Assembly (NCBI GenBank): GCA_948829205.1
Contig: CAQLOA010000002.1
Coordinates: 11,407 to 25,385, forward strand
From: an uncultured Eggerthellaceae bacterium
GTDB lineage: Bacteria > Actinomycetota > Coriobacteriia > Coriobacteriales > Eggerthellaceae
DNA: 13,979 nt
Direction: 5' to 3'
The position numbers and the translations under genes are program-made. The notes under the pieces are model-generated. The model was not told the origin of the DNA. It made no database searches and saw nothing but the letters and a program-made list of their open reading frames with translations. This document shows, piece after piece, positions 1-6,500 of this stretch (the first letter of the stretch is position 1; each line of letters starts with the position of its first letter).

Positions 1-1093
1 CTTGGTTGTAATACAGAACCAGCTGCATTTCGCTTGGACTGAACGGCATCCAGCCCACTGCTTGCTTGTATTCCCACGTGTTGGCGCCTTGGTTGAAGCG
101 AAGGGCGGTTATAGCCGTGCTCGCGTCATACCAGCGGTCGAGCATGGCAGCCACTTCGCTGTTGGACAGATTAAGCTTGTCGATCGCCTTCTGGTCGAGC
201 TGCTGATCGTTGACCGGCTGCAAACGAGCATGGTGGAAGAGATAGGTGCTGCCTGATTTCTCTATCGAACCGCTGGCGAAGTCCTTTGGGGCCGCACCCT
301 CTTCGCTTCCAAGAGCAGTCGAAGCGCTCGCCTCGAAGTTGTTCTGCCCCAGGGGCGTAGTGGTGCACCAAGATTTTCCCATGATGGCCTGAGGGGTTGC
401 AGGGTAAACCCACTCGTCTTCTACGACGTTTGCCGCCTCGGGCCCCTCCTCCGAAAGCGCCGCAGCTTCTCCACAAGTGACTTTTATGCCTGCGCCGCTT
501 GCAACGTCGTCGCCCTCGATGACAAAAACGTTGTCTGCATCAGGCTCGAGCTCGCTCTTGATGCCGCTCTCGTCGATATAGCAGATGTTATCTATCGCGT
601 AGCCATCATCGGCCTTTACGGTGAACTCTACGTCTTCGCCTTCTTTCGCTGCAAGCTCTGTGTCGAGCTTGGTGTAAGGCTCGTACACGCCGCTCTCGTT
701 CTTGACCGAAACCGTGGCTCCCTCGTCGATGTCCAGCGCGAAAACGACGTCCTGGCCTTCTTCCGCCTCAACAGGCTGCTGAACAGAAGGATCTCCTTCT
801 GGCTGCTGAGGGATGGCCTCGTCCGAAGGTTGTACCGGCTCTGGAGACACAACAGGCTGGGTAGATTCAGGCTCTGCCACTGGAACAGAACCACTGTCGG
901 CAACCTCTTCGACTGCTTCCGGTTCGACGGTTTGCGTCTGCTCTGTTTCAGTTGTCGCCTCTTCGCTGTCATGACCGCTGGCGAATGCGGTGACGGTTGC
1001 CACTGGAAGCACGAGCAAGATGGCCAGTATGACTGCGACTATCTTCCCTTCCAGCGTTCCGCGGGCGTCGCTCAGACGTTCCAACATCCCCAT
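1..1093 (-). CDS. Secreted surface protein, N-terminal part (runs off left edge)
   Basis: The frame is open from an ATG at 1093 to the window edge: 364 codons with no stop. A Shine-Dalgarno AAGGAGAG lies about 5 bases before the ATG. Residues 1-38 form a signal peptide with a charged n-region, a hydrophobic core at about 18-35, and likely cleavage after AFA. Residues 40-112 are a low-complexity, Glu/Pro/Gln/Val-rich stalk. From about 113 a beta-rich domain follows (KEGEDVEFTVKADDGYAI is typical of repeat modules in bacterial surface proteins), with three Cys at 171, 207 and 243. The rest, including any sorting signal, is outside the window. I infer an exported adhesin-like or cell-wall protein by analogy with the two anchored proteins elsewhere in the window. 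I do not recognise the family and no enzymatic motif is visible. It is divergent from the regulator at 1728, which may control it. Confidence 0.85.
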   Translation of the reverse strand, partial: MGMLERLSDARGTLEGKIVAVILAILLVLPVATVTAFASGHDSEEATTETEQTQTVEPEAVEEVADSGSVPVAEPESTQPVVSPEPVQPSDEAIPQQPEGDPSVQQPVEAEEGQDVVFALDIDEGATVSVKNESGVYEPYTKLDTELAAKEGEDVEFTVKADDGYAIDNICYIDESGIKSELEPDADNVFVIEGDDVASGAGIKVTCGEAAALSEEGPEAANVVEDEWVYPATPQAIMGKSWCTTTPLGQNNFEASASTALGSEEGAAPKDFASGSIEKSGSTYLFHHARLQPVNDQQLDQKAIDKLNLSNSEVAAMLDRWYDASTAITALRFNQGANTWEYKQAVGWMPFSPSEMQLVLYYNQ

Positions 1094-1166
1094 GATTCTC
1101 TCCTTACCTCAAAGAACCGACCGGCTGCGCAACGCGGGCGCCTCCGGCAAACTCCGAAACGGAAAA

Positions 1167-1199
1167 GCGCCCGGGTCCGCCGAGAAAACGGATGGGCGC
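1167..1199 (-). terminator. Candidate attenuator hairpin in surface-gene leader
   Basis: On the minus strand GCGCCC (1199-1194) pairs with GGGCGC (1172-1167), helped by an inner TCCG/CGGA pair, and is followed by TTTTCC, a short U-rich tail. A third copy, GCGCCC at 1141-1136 on the same strand, could pair with the middle segment instead and break the hairpin. Two mutually exclusive stems just before a start codon are what a transcription attenuator would show. The U-tract is weak, so termination is uncertain. Confidence 0.35.
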
Positions 1200-1366
1200 A
1201 AACACAGAAAGACGGCCGAGAACCAGCGCGGCCGCCTGTAGAAAGCATATTGAGTTGTCGTTGTGGGTCTTAGGGCCCGACTGCCCCTGAATGGTCGCCG
1301 AAGCTTTCTCGGCGATGCTCGAAGGCCTGAAGAAAAGCCTCCGGACGGGGTGGGCTAAATTAGAAG

Positions 1367-1375
1367 CCCCCCCCC
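1367..1375. repeat. Nine-base poly-C tract
   Basis: There are nine consecutive C on the plus strand (nine G on the minus strand), forming the 3' side of a hairpin with GGGG and GGGCT at 1347-1356. It lies about 275 bases upstream of the surface-protein start. Homopolymeric G/C runs of this length can change length by slipped-strand mispairing. Confidence 0.8.
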
Positions 1376-1527
1376 GCAGCGCAAAACGAGGACCGATGCC
1401 CTTGGGCATCATGGCAGCCAACGCAAGCACGTTGCAGAATATATATGCCTGCTTGACGATCATGCCTGGCTTCCCCTTCTTTGTCTTGCGTACGGGCTTA
1501 GACGCAGCCAGCGCTGCGAACGGCTTG

Positions 1528-1557
1528 ATAATACACCGTTTCGTAATTGAAAGGTAA
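1528..1557 (-). promoter_or_regulatory. Candidate promoter for the left surface gene
   Basis: On the minus strand a TATTAT box (1528-1533) is preceded by a weak -35 TTACCT (1552-1557) across an 18-base spacer, inside the AT-rich part of the gap. If used, transcription would start near 1520 and leave a leader of roughly 430 bases before the ATG at 1093. The -35 match is poor, so this is a guess from base composition and the -10 box. Confidence 0.3.
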
Positions 1558-1580
1558 CCAAAAGCGTTAAAAGAAAGACG

Positions 1581-1594
1581 AATGATAGGGTAAA
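1581..1594 (+). repeat. Direct repeat copy 1 (AATGATAGGGTAAA)
   Basis: This 14-base motif recurs with one mismatch at 1703-1716 (AATGACAGGGTAAA), 122 bases downstream. Both copies are also preceded by an A-rich stretch (TTAAAAGAAAGAC and AGTAAAAAGACATAC). Candidate binding site of the adjacent regulator. Confidence 0.55.
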
Positions 1595-1702
1595 GATAGG
1601 CTCTCAATCCAAAACTGCCTGTATGAATGCGATTATTGTGGTGATACACTGTTTCATCATTTCTCTTTATGAAATCGTTGAATGGCAGTAAAAAGACATA
1701 CT

Positions 1703-1716
1703 AATGACAGGGTAAA
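1703..1716 (+). repeat. Direct repeat copy 2 (AATGACAGGGTAAA)
   Basis: Second copy of the 14-base motif at 1581-1594. It lies only 11 bases before the GTG start of the regulator, covering the place where its ribosome binding site and possibly its transcription start fall, which would suit autoregulation. Also nearby is a TTTCAT/ATGAAA dyad (1652-1657 and 1669-1674). Confidence 0.55.
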
Positions 1717-1727
1717 AGGCAGATGAT

Positions 1728-2552
1728 GTGATGGCGGACGGCATGCTCGAAATCCATAGGCCACTTTGGCAAAACGAAGACCTGGCCCTGATATGCGGCA
1801 TCGCAAACGCCGGCGGCGGACAGCTGATAGTGGGCGGAGCCGAAGGGACACGCGCCCGCAACGTGCGACGCATGTACAAGGTCTTCGAAACCATTCCCCA
1901 GCTCACTCAGGAAACCCTCGGTTTCGCATGCCCTGCCGAACCCATAATGGACGGCCCGCACCTTTGCCTCGAAATAGCCGTCCCGGCGGCAACCGAACCG
2001 ATTCTATTCGAAGGAAAGTACTACCTGTACACGCAGCAAGGAAACCTTTGCATGGAAGGAAGCGAACTCGAGGAGTTCCTGGAAACGCGGGCGCAGCACG
2101 CCAAGGCCCTTGCAAAAGACGATGGATCCATCACCGAAGCGCTCGATGCGGCAAGCAGCGCGGCAGACGACGAAGCGGTGGCGTGCGACCCGCAAATCGA
2201 CCCAGACGCCAACGCCCTTGGCGAGGTTTCAGACGTTGTCGAGCATCCGGCATCCGTCCACCAGGCAAGCCGTCGGCAAAACTCCGCATCCTCCGACAAA
2301 CCTTCGAAGGCAGCTGCCCCTTCGTTCAAGACGCGTTCCGTGGCGGCAGCGAAGGACTTGTACCTGACCAACACCGACGAGTACGTGCTCAAGGTGCTCA
2401 ACGCCAACGGGCGCGCCACCGCTCCGAAGATCGCGTCGCTGCTGGGAATAAGCGAGAGCACCGTGCGAAGGTCATTCCGCCGCCTTAAGGAATACGGCAT
2501 GATCGAGCGCGTGGGCTCGGACAAGGCCGGATACTGGAAGGTGAACCTTTAG
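1728..2552 (+). CDS. AlbA/Schlafen-like domain regulator with C-terminal winged helix
   Basis: A 274-residue protein. Residues about 6-118 resemble the AlbA_2 (Schlafen AlbA, formerly divergent AAA_4) fold: IANAGGGQLIVGG matches the characteristic N-G-G-x-L-I-x-G turn, and LEIAVPAATEPI followed by KYYLYTQQG matches its closing strands. Residues 125-210 are a low-complexity Ala/Ser/Asp/Lys linker. Residues 213-274 form a helix-turn-helix or winged helix (APKIASLLGISESTVRRSF, then a wing ending GYWKV). No ATPase domain separates them, so it is a short version of the RecG-like COG2865 regulators. It probably binds DNA. Start: GTG at 1728 or ATG at 1731, with AAAGG at 1715-1719; ATG 1743 is also possible. 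It stands alone on this strand, divergent from the surface gene and next to the direct repeats at 1581 and 1703, which are candidate operators. Family assignment is by motif only. Confidence 0.8.
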   Translation: MMADGMLEIHRPLWQNEDLALICGIANAGGGQLIVGGAEGTRARNVRRMYKVFETIPQLTQETLGFACPAEPIMDGPHLCLEIAVPAATEPILFEGKYYLYTQQGNLCMEGSELEEFLETRAQHAKALAKDDGSITEALDAASSAADDEAVACDPQIDPDANALGEVSDVVEHPASVHQASRRQNSASSDKPSKAAAPSFKTRSVAAAKDLYLTNTDEYVLKVLNANGRATAPKIASLLGISESTVRRSFRRLKEYGMIERVGSDKAGYWKVNL

Positions 2553-2604
2553 CAGATCGGCGCGGCGCAAGACGCCAGGCTAGGCGATGCCGAGCGTGTC
2601 AGAA

Positions 2605-2636
2605 TTTGGAACGATTGGCACGTCCCCTGTTCCAAA
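2605..2636. repeat. REP-like inverted repeat in convergent gap
   Basis: TTTGGAAC (2605-2612) and GTTCCAAA (2629-2636) are perfect inverted arms around a 16-base spacer containing CACGTCCCCT. The segment CACGTCCCCTGTTC, read on the other strand as GAACAGGGGACGTG, recurs in the large inverted repeat at 9868-9973, so the two sites seem to belong to one repeat family. Confidence 0.6.
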
Positions 2637-2637
2637 C

Positions 2638-2660
2638 ACTTCGTCCGTCAAGGACGAAGT
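2638..2660. terminator. Hairpin between convergent genes
   Basis: ACTTCGTCC (2638-2646) and GGACGAAGT (2652-2660) form a perfect 9-bp stem with a 5-base loop, four bases beyond the stop codon of the minus-strand gene at 2665 and 85 bases past the stop of the plus-strand regulator. Neither side has a proper U-tract, so whether it terminates by itself is unclear. Its position suits a shared bidirectional terminator. Confidence 0.45.
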
Positions 2661-2664
2661 ATCC

Positions 2665-3165
2665 TTAAGCGGCAAGGATGGCGACCAATTCCTCGCGGTT
2701 GTCGAAGGGAATGGGATCGTGCTGCGAAGAGCCGCCGCCAACGCGAAGGACCTCGCCCTTCCACTTGTCGCCTTCGTCGGCGAACTTCGAAGTGCGGACG
2801 ATGTACTTGAAGCGAATACGCGACTGGTTGGGCTCGTCGGGGCGCTCGAAGTTGTACTTGAGTTCGTCGAGTATCTTCTGCAGCTCGTCCACGTATTCGG
2901 CCGGAGGCTCGAAGCGAACGATGCCCGCCTCGCTGTTGTATATGAGCCCCGGCGCCAGGAACGCCGTGCGGATGTTCTTCTGACGAATGCGCTCGGCCAT
3001 ATGGATGCCTACGCAGGCCACGACCACGACGATCCACCAGATGATGGAGAGCACGAGGTCTTTCGGATGGTCCACGAGGTTGAAGTTGAGGTAGTACCAC
3101 AGCCATAGGAAGAAAATAGACGCAATGACCAGAACAGCCATGATTATGACGTTGCTCTTCTTCAT
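2665..3165 (-). CDS. Two-TM membrane protein of unknown function
   Basis: A 166-residue protein with two hydrophobic segments (about 5-26 and 36-54) joined by a short loop, followed by a soluble C-terminal half (about 60-166) rich in charged residues, probably cytoplasmic if the N-terminus is inside. I recognise no domain or catalytic motif. Start is ATG 3165; a weak AGAAAG lies 8 bases upstream and a TATAGA box at about 3177-3182 could be a -10, so it may be transcribed separately. It follows pilT on the same strand after a 113-bp gap with no clear terminator, and could alternatively be the last gene of the pilus operon. A role in the pilus system is only suggested by position. Confidence 0.75.
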   Translation of the reverse strand: MKKSNVIIMAVLVIASIFFLWLWYYLNFNLVDHPKDLVLSIIWWIVVVVACVGIHMAERIRQKNIRTAFLAPGLIYNSEAGIVRFEPPAEYVDELQKILDELKYNFERPDEPNQSRIRFKYIVRTSKFADEGDKWKGEVLRVGGGSSQHDPIPFDNREELVAILAA

Positions 3166-3278
3166 AACTGTACGCTTTCTATAATGAATCCTCTTTAGCG
3201 CTTTCCTTTACCTAATCGATTCTAACAGAATTCCAACATGTGTATTTTTCTGGCGTTGTCCCTGTAACCAACGATGCT

Positions 3279-4574
3279 TTAATCGCCATCAACGGCTTCT
3301 GAGGCCGCGCCGCCCGCAGACATGGCCCCGTCGGCCCGTGCGCCATCCGCGGACGCGTTGACCACCGGCGCACTGCTCGCACTGCCCGCGTTGCCAACAG
3401 GCACGCCGCCCATTAGGTTGGCCTTTTCCAGCCGCTTCGCCAGAGCCTCCTGGTGGATGGCGCGCTGCAAGGCGACCTCGGGCGCAACCCTGCCCGATGC
3501 GACCAGGTCGAACAGGCTCTGGTCCATCGTGCGCATGCCTTCGGATCCGCTTGCGGCGATGACGCTGTCCATCTGATGCGTCTTCTCCTCGCGGATCAGG
3601 TTGCGGATGGCGGTGTTGGTGATCATTATCTCGAAGGCAGGCACCTGCTCGCCGTCGATCGTAGGAACGAGCTGCTGGCTTACTACGGCCTGAAGCACCA
3701 TGGAAAGCTGGAAGCGGATCTGGCGCTGCTGGTTGGCCGGGAACGCGTCGATGATGCGGTCGATGGTGTTGGCCGCGCCCGTGGTGTGCAGCGTCGAGAA
3801 CAGCAGCTGCGCCATCTCGGCCGCGGTGACCGCAGTGCCGATCGTCTCCTGGTCGCGCATCTCGCCCAGAAGCATGATGTCGGGAGACTCGCGCATGGCC
3901 GAGCGCAGCGCCTCTGCGTAAGTGGCCACGTCGGTTGGAATCTCGCGCTGCGTGACGATGCAGCTGTCGTGCCTGTGAACGTACTCGATGGGGTCTTCCA
4001 TGGTGATGATGTGCCCGACACGCTCGTGGTTGAGCTTGTCGATTATGCACGTCAGGGTGGTGGACTTGCCGGCGCCCGCCGGACCGGTGACGAGCACCAG
4101 CCCCTTCTGGAAGTCGGAGCATCTCATGACCTCGGGCGGGATGTTGAATTCCTCGGGCGTGGGAAGCGTGAACGGGATCACGCGGATGATCGCCCCAAGC
4201 GAGCCTCGCTGGCGGAACACGTTGACGCGGAACCTTCCCACCCCGGGCACGGCGAACGAGAAGTCGTCGTCGTGGTTGTGCGACTCGAGGAATGGGCCGA
4301 TGTCGCGCCTTGCCAGGCTGTATATGCTGCGCACGATGCCTTCGGTGTCGGCAGGCATCATCGGGTCGCCGCTCTGGCGGTACTGCTTGCCGTCGGCCTC
4401 GTAGGTCATCGGCAGACCGGCCACGATGAAAATATTCGAAGCCCCCAGGTCAAGCATCTGCTTCAAAAGCTCGTCCATGTTCATGGAATTTCCTTCCCCT
4501 TCGCCACAGGCTTCGACGAAGCCCTCTTCGGACCCCTCGTCCATATCCGAAATGTTTATGTGCAACTCGTCCAT
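3279..4574 (-). CDS. pilT: PilT-type type IV pilus retraction ATPase
   Basis: A 431-residue hexameric AAA-type motor of the GspE/PilT family; such motors drive pilus disassembly at the inner face of the membrane. All signatures are present: Walker A GPAGAGKST (164-172), Asp box TMEDPIEYVH (191-200), Walker B IMLLGEMRD (233-241), His box LLFSTLHTTGA (258-267), and the PilT-specific AIRNLIRE (322-329) that separates it from PilB. Usual length is about 345. The surplus is an acidic N-terminal extension (1-30) and an Ala/Gly/Ser-rich tail (about 389-431). Start choice: ATG 4574 lies 20 bases past the upstream gene's stop with AAAGGA before it. ATG 4484 has a stronger site (AAGGA, 6 bases) and begins with the canonical MNMDELLKQMLDLGASN, so either may be used. 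It is the last clear gene of the pilus operon; no PilB is in the window. Confidence 0.95.
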   Translation of the reverse strand: MDELHINISDMDEGSEEGFVEACGEGEGNSMNMDELLKQMLDLGASNIFIVAGLPMTYEADGKQYRQSGDPMMPADTEGIVRSIYSLARRDIGPFLESHNHDDDFSFAVPGVGRFRVNVFRQRGSLGAIIRVIPFTLPTPEEFNIPPEVMRCSDFQKGLVLVTGPAGAGKSTTLTCIIDKLNHERVGHIITMEDPIEYVHRHDSCIVTQREIPTDVATYAEALRSAMRESPDIMLLGEMRDQETIGTAVTAAEMAQLLFSTLHTTGAANTIDRIIDAFPANQQRQIRFQLSMVLQAVVSQQLVPTIDGEQVPAFEIMITNTAIRNLIREEKTHQMDSVIAASGSEGMRTMDQSLFDLVASGRVAPEVALQRAIHQEALAKRLEKANLMGGVPVGNAGSASSAPVVNASADGARADGAMSAGGAASEAVDGD

Positions 4575-4594
4575 GCGATGCCGTCCTTTTCTTC

Positions 4595-5092
4595 CTACAT
4601 CCCAGGCCATAGGTTCTCTTGCGGAGGCTCCTCGTCCAAAACCGCCGTCATGCTCCACTTCAGAACCTGCAGCGACCCGTCGAGCCTTACTCCCAGCACG
4701 ACGTCCAGAATGCGCCCCGACCCGGTGGAGAACTGCGCCTTCGCGCCCGACACGAAGCTGGACGCCTGAAGCAGGTCGTCTGCATTCGCCGATTCGACGG
4801 CCTGAGCCGCCGTAAGGAACTCGGAATCGACGCTGACGGACGCTGCCTCCTGCATGGCCCGCCTGTCCGCCTCGGCCAGTCCGGTGCCTTCGCTTACGGC
4901 AGCCATCCACACCTGCGCCGCCCGCTCGTCGTCGTAAGCGGCCGTGATGGCCTGCGCCTGGCGTTCGGACATCTTGTAGGAAGCCTGCCCCGTGGTGATG
5001 CACAGCACGGACAGCGTGACCATGCATAGTATGATGACCAGCGCGAACAAGCTGGTGGGACCCATGCGCACGGAACCCTGGTTCCTAGCCAT
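4595..5092 (-). CDS. Single-TM protein of the pilus operon, minor-pilin-like
   Basis: A 165-residue protein: short basic N-terminus (MARNQGSVRMG), one hydrophobic segment at about 12-34 (PTSLFALVIILCMVTLSVLC), then an extracytoplasmic Ala-rich, helix-prone region and a C-terminal part ending in an acidic Pro-containing tail. This is the layout of a minor pilin, and a Gly precedes the hydrophobic stretch, but there is no Glu at +5, so it is not a canonical class III prepilin. I do not recognise the family. Start: ATG 5092 has GGGAGG 8 bases upstream; an in-frame GTG at 5101 is less well placed. It overlaps the preceding gene by 8 bases and pilT starts 20 bases after its stop, so the three are translationally linked. 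Likely a pilus assembly or tip component (inference from context). Confidence 0.8.
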   Translation of the reverse strand: MARNQGSVRMGPTSLFALVIILCMVTLSVLCITTGQASYKMSERQAQAITAAYDDERAAQVWMAAVSEGTGLAEADRRAMQEAASVSVDSEFLTAAQAVESANADDLLQASSFVSGAKAQFSTGSGRILDVVLGVRLDGSLQVLKWSMTAVLDEEPPQENLWPGM

Positions 5093-5588
5093 TGGCCTCA
5101 CCTCCCGCCGGTTGCTGATCAGGCGTCGCCGCAGCCTGGCCGGCCTGTTGGCCTGCTTCTGCGGACTGCAGACCGCGCCCCCGCGGACCCTCCACGTAGC
5201 GCGCGGTAGAGAGCTCGTATATGCTGCCCTCTTCGCCGCTCTTGCTCACCTTGATGGTGGCGCGGTACAAGGCCCCCGCAGACGTCGCAGTGCGCTCGAC
5301 GTCGGCGTCAACAGTGTAAATGCCCTGGTCTTCGGGCTGGAAATACTGCGGGTCGGCAGCGAAGGTCTCGGCAGCGTCCTGGGCGATCTGCACGGCGTTC
5401 TCGAGGTCTGTGGCCTGCTGGCTGCGAACCACCGCTCCGCCCAGCAGCCGCACGAACACGGTTACGGCCAGCACCAGGAAGAACAGCAGGACCAGCGCCT
5501 CCACGATGAAAGCGATGCCGCGCTTGCCCCTGGTGTCGGACCCGTTGCTGCGAAGCCGCCGCGCCGTCGTGTTGAGGTCGAAGGCCAT
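5085..5588 (-). CDS. Prepilin-like single-TM protein of the pilus operon
   Basis: A 167-residue protein. A 24-residue basic leader ends in RGKRG and is followed by a hydrophobic helix IAFIVEALVLLFFLVLAVTV containing one acidic residue. This resembles a class III prepilin (cleavage after Gly, Glu at +5), except that the Glu is at +6 if cleavage follows G24. The helix continues into VRSQQATDLENAVQIAQDAAETFA, like the long alpha-1 spine of pilins, then a beta-rich region (GIYTVDADVERT, ALYRATIKV) and a Gln/Ala/Gly-rich tail. Best guess: a minor pilin or pseudopilin (inference). Start ATG 5588 with AAGGTGG 8 bases upstream, 3 bases past the previous stop. It overlaps the next gene by 8 bases. Confidence 0.8.
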   Translation of the reverse strand: MAFDLNTTARRLRSNGSDTRGKRGIAFIVEALVLLFFLVLAVTVFVRLLGGAVVRSQQATDLENAVQIAQDAAETFAADPQYFQPEDQGIYTVDADVERTATSAGALYRATIKVSKSGEEGSIYELSTARYVEGPRGRGLQSAEAGQQAGQAAATPDQQPAGGEANG

Positions 5589-5591
5589 CGT

Positions 5592-6164
5592 CTAGGCCAC
5601 CTTGCCTACGCAGCGGATGGCCACGTGCGAAACGCCTTCGTCGGTGGTCAGCGTGACCAGCCCGTCGGAGTAGCCGAAGTCGAAGGTGCGCGACTTGACT
5701 ATCGGTGTGGCCGATGCAGGCTTGTAGGGCTCGCCCGCCATGGTGTATTCCTGCACGATGTCGCCGTTGTATCCGTAGATGCGCGTCTCGAAGTTCCCGC
5801 TGTCGAGCCGTTCGACCAGCACCAGCGACGGCCCTTCCGGGCCTTCCCCTCTGGCGATGGCGTCGATTGCATCGTTGGCCCGTATGTTGTTGACCAGCAG
5901 GCTCTGTGCCAGGCGATCGTCGTTGCTGGCGGCCTGGTCGGAGGAAAGCACCCTGTAGACATGCGCGCCCGTCACGATGGCGAACAGCAATGCCACCAGG
6001 AAGAGCGCGAACAGGAACCCCATGAACATGCGGTTATAGTCGGTGTGCTTCCTTTCCCGGAGCTGCGCCGAAAGCGTGCCTACCTCCATCGCCTCCATGA
6101 AGGAAGAGTTGGACGCGGTCAGGCGCGCATTTCCCATGCGGTTGCATGCGTTGCGGGTGCTCAT
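5592..6164 (-). CDS. Single-TM pilus-operon protein, possibly DUF4860 family
   Basis: A 190-residue protein with a cytoplasmic stretch of about 45 residues, one membrane segment at about 46-66 (MFMGFLFALFLVALLFAIVTG) and an extracytoplasmic beta-rich domain (LVLVERLDSGNFETRIYGYNGDI..., then VTLTTDEGVSHVAIRC). From memory the pattern FALFLVALLFAIVTGAHVY is like the DUF4860 family found in pilus-like operons of actinobacteria and clostridia; this is unverified. The long cytoplasmic part before the helix argues against a processed pilin and fits an alignment or assembly subunit in the manner of PilN/PilO. The ATG at 6164 overlaps the preceding stop (ATGA), a mark of translational coupling. The next gene starts 3 bases after its stop. 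Confidence 0.8.
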   Translation of the reverse strand: MSTRNACNRMGNARLTASNSSFMEAMEVGTLSAQLRERKHTDYNRMFMGFLFALFLVALLFAIVTGAHVYRVLSSDQAASNDDRLAQSLLVNNIRANDAIDAIARGEGPEGPSLVLVERLDSGNFETRIYGYNGDIVQEYTMAGEPYKPASATPIVKSRTFDFGYSDGLVTLTTDEGVSHVAIRCVGKVA

Positions 6165-6487
6165 CTGGGCACCACCGTCACGAAGGGAAGCACGTTGCTG
6201 GCGAACGCGTCGTAGAAGATGACGAAGTCGTCGTCGTTGACCTGCAGCCCGTAGTTGTCCTCAAGATAGGACAGCGTCATGGGATACGACCCTTCGATGG
6301 CCGCGCATTGCATGGCGGTGTCGAGGATGGTTGCCTTGATGGACGCCGCCGCCTGGTCTTGCAACGACCCTTGGGCGCGGCTTCCTGCGAACAGCAGCGC
6401 GGCAAGCACCAGGCAGACGGCGAACACCGCGACTATGCGGTTGACGCGCCGGTGCGTCCTTGCCTGTCTTGTCAGCTCGCGGTACAT
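6161..6487 (-). CDS. Small single-TM pilus-operon protein
   Basis: A 108-residue protein: basic N-terminus (RQARTHRRVNR), one membrane segment at about 17-34, then a short extracytoplasmic domain. The stretch CAAIEGSYPMTLSYLEDNYG followed by a segment ending ASNVLPFVTV resembles the Y-P-x-x-L-x-x-L pattern of pseudopilin-like domains, and I recall similar small proteins beside pilC-like genes in Gram-positive bacteria (unverified). There is no class III cleavage motif. The start at ATG 6487 is 13 bases past the stop of pilC, with AAGGCAGG before it. Its own stop overlaps the next start by 4 bases. Probably a structural or assembly subunit of the pilus (inference). Confidence 0.8.
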   Translation of the reverse strand: MYRELTRQARTHRRVNRIVAVFAVCLVLAALLFAGSRAQGSLQDQAAASIKATILDTAMQCAAIEGSYPMTLSYLEDNYGLQVNDDDFVIFYDAFASNVLPFVTVVPR

Positions 6488-6500
6488 CCGAACGCCTGCC

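Larger units (their letters stand above)
1094..1727. other. Divergent intergenic region with structured leader and repeats
   Basis: This gap separates the minus-strand surface gene from the plus-strand regulator. The half next to the surface gene (about 1100-1420) is GC-rich and full of hairpins: GCGCCC/GGGCGC at 1167-1199, CGGCCG repeated at 1213 and 1229, CGCCGA/TCGGCG at 1296-1314, GGGGTGGGCT against AGCCC and CCCC at 1347-1374, and a perfect GATGCCC/GGGCATC at 1395-1410. The half next to the regulator (about 1520-1720) is AT-rich and carries candidate promoters and a 14-base direct repeat. A 181-codon minus-strand open frame (1104-1649) spans much of it but does not look like a real protein. 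I see no known riboswitch, though a long 5' leader of the surface gene is plausible. Confidence 0.6.

Noticed and set aside
1131..1240. Possible cyclic-di-GMP-I (GEMM) riboswitch, suggested by GGCAAACTCCGAAACGGA on the plus strand
   Set aside because: The conserved GACGCAAAGC and the downstream receptor elements are missing, and it points away from the surface gene.
1104..1649. 181-codon minus-strand open frame whose stop lies 10 bases before the surface-gene ATG
   Set aside because: It starts at a GTG with no ribosome site, has no domain-like pattern, and crosses the hairpins and the nine-C run. Its nearness to the next start could allow coupling, but I see no support for a protein.
3453..4769. 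Long plus-strand frame of 438 codons opposite pilT
   Set aside because: Antisense frame of a GC-rich gene; the pilT motifs on the other strand are unmistakable and this translation has no domain features. The same holds for the long plus-strand frames at 4992-6215, 6279-7520 and 10389-11903.
4575..5027. Upstream extension of the pilT frame
   Set aside because: It overlaps the preceding gene almost completely and translates to a His/Arg/Gly-rich shadow sequence with no similarity to PilT.
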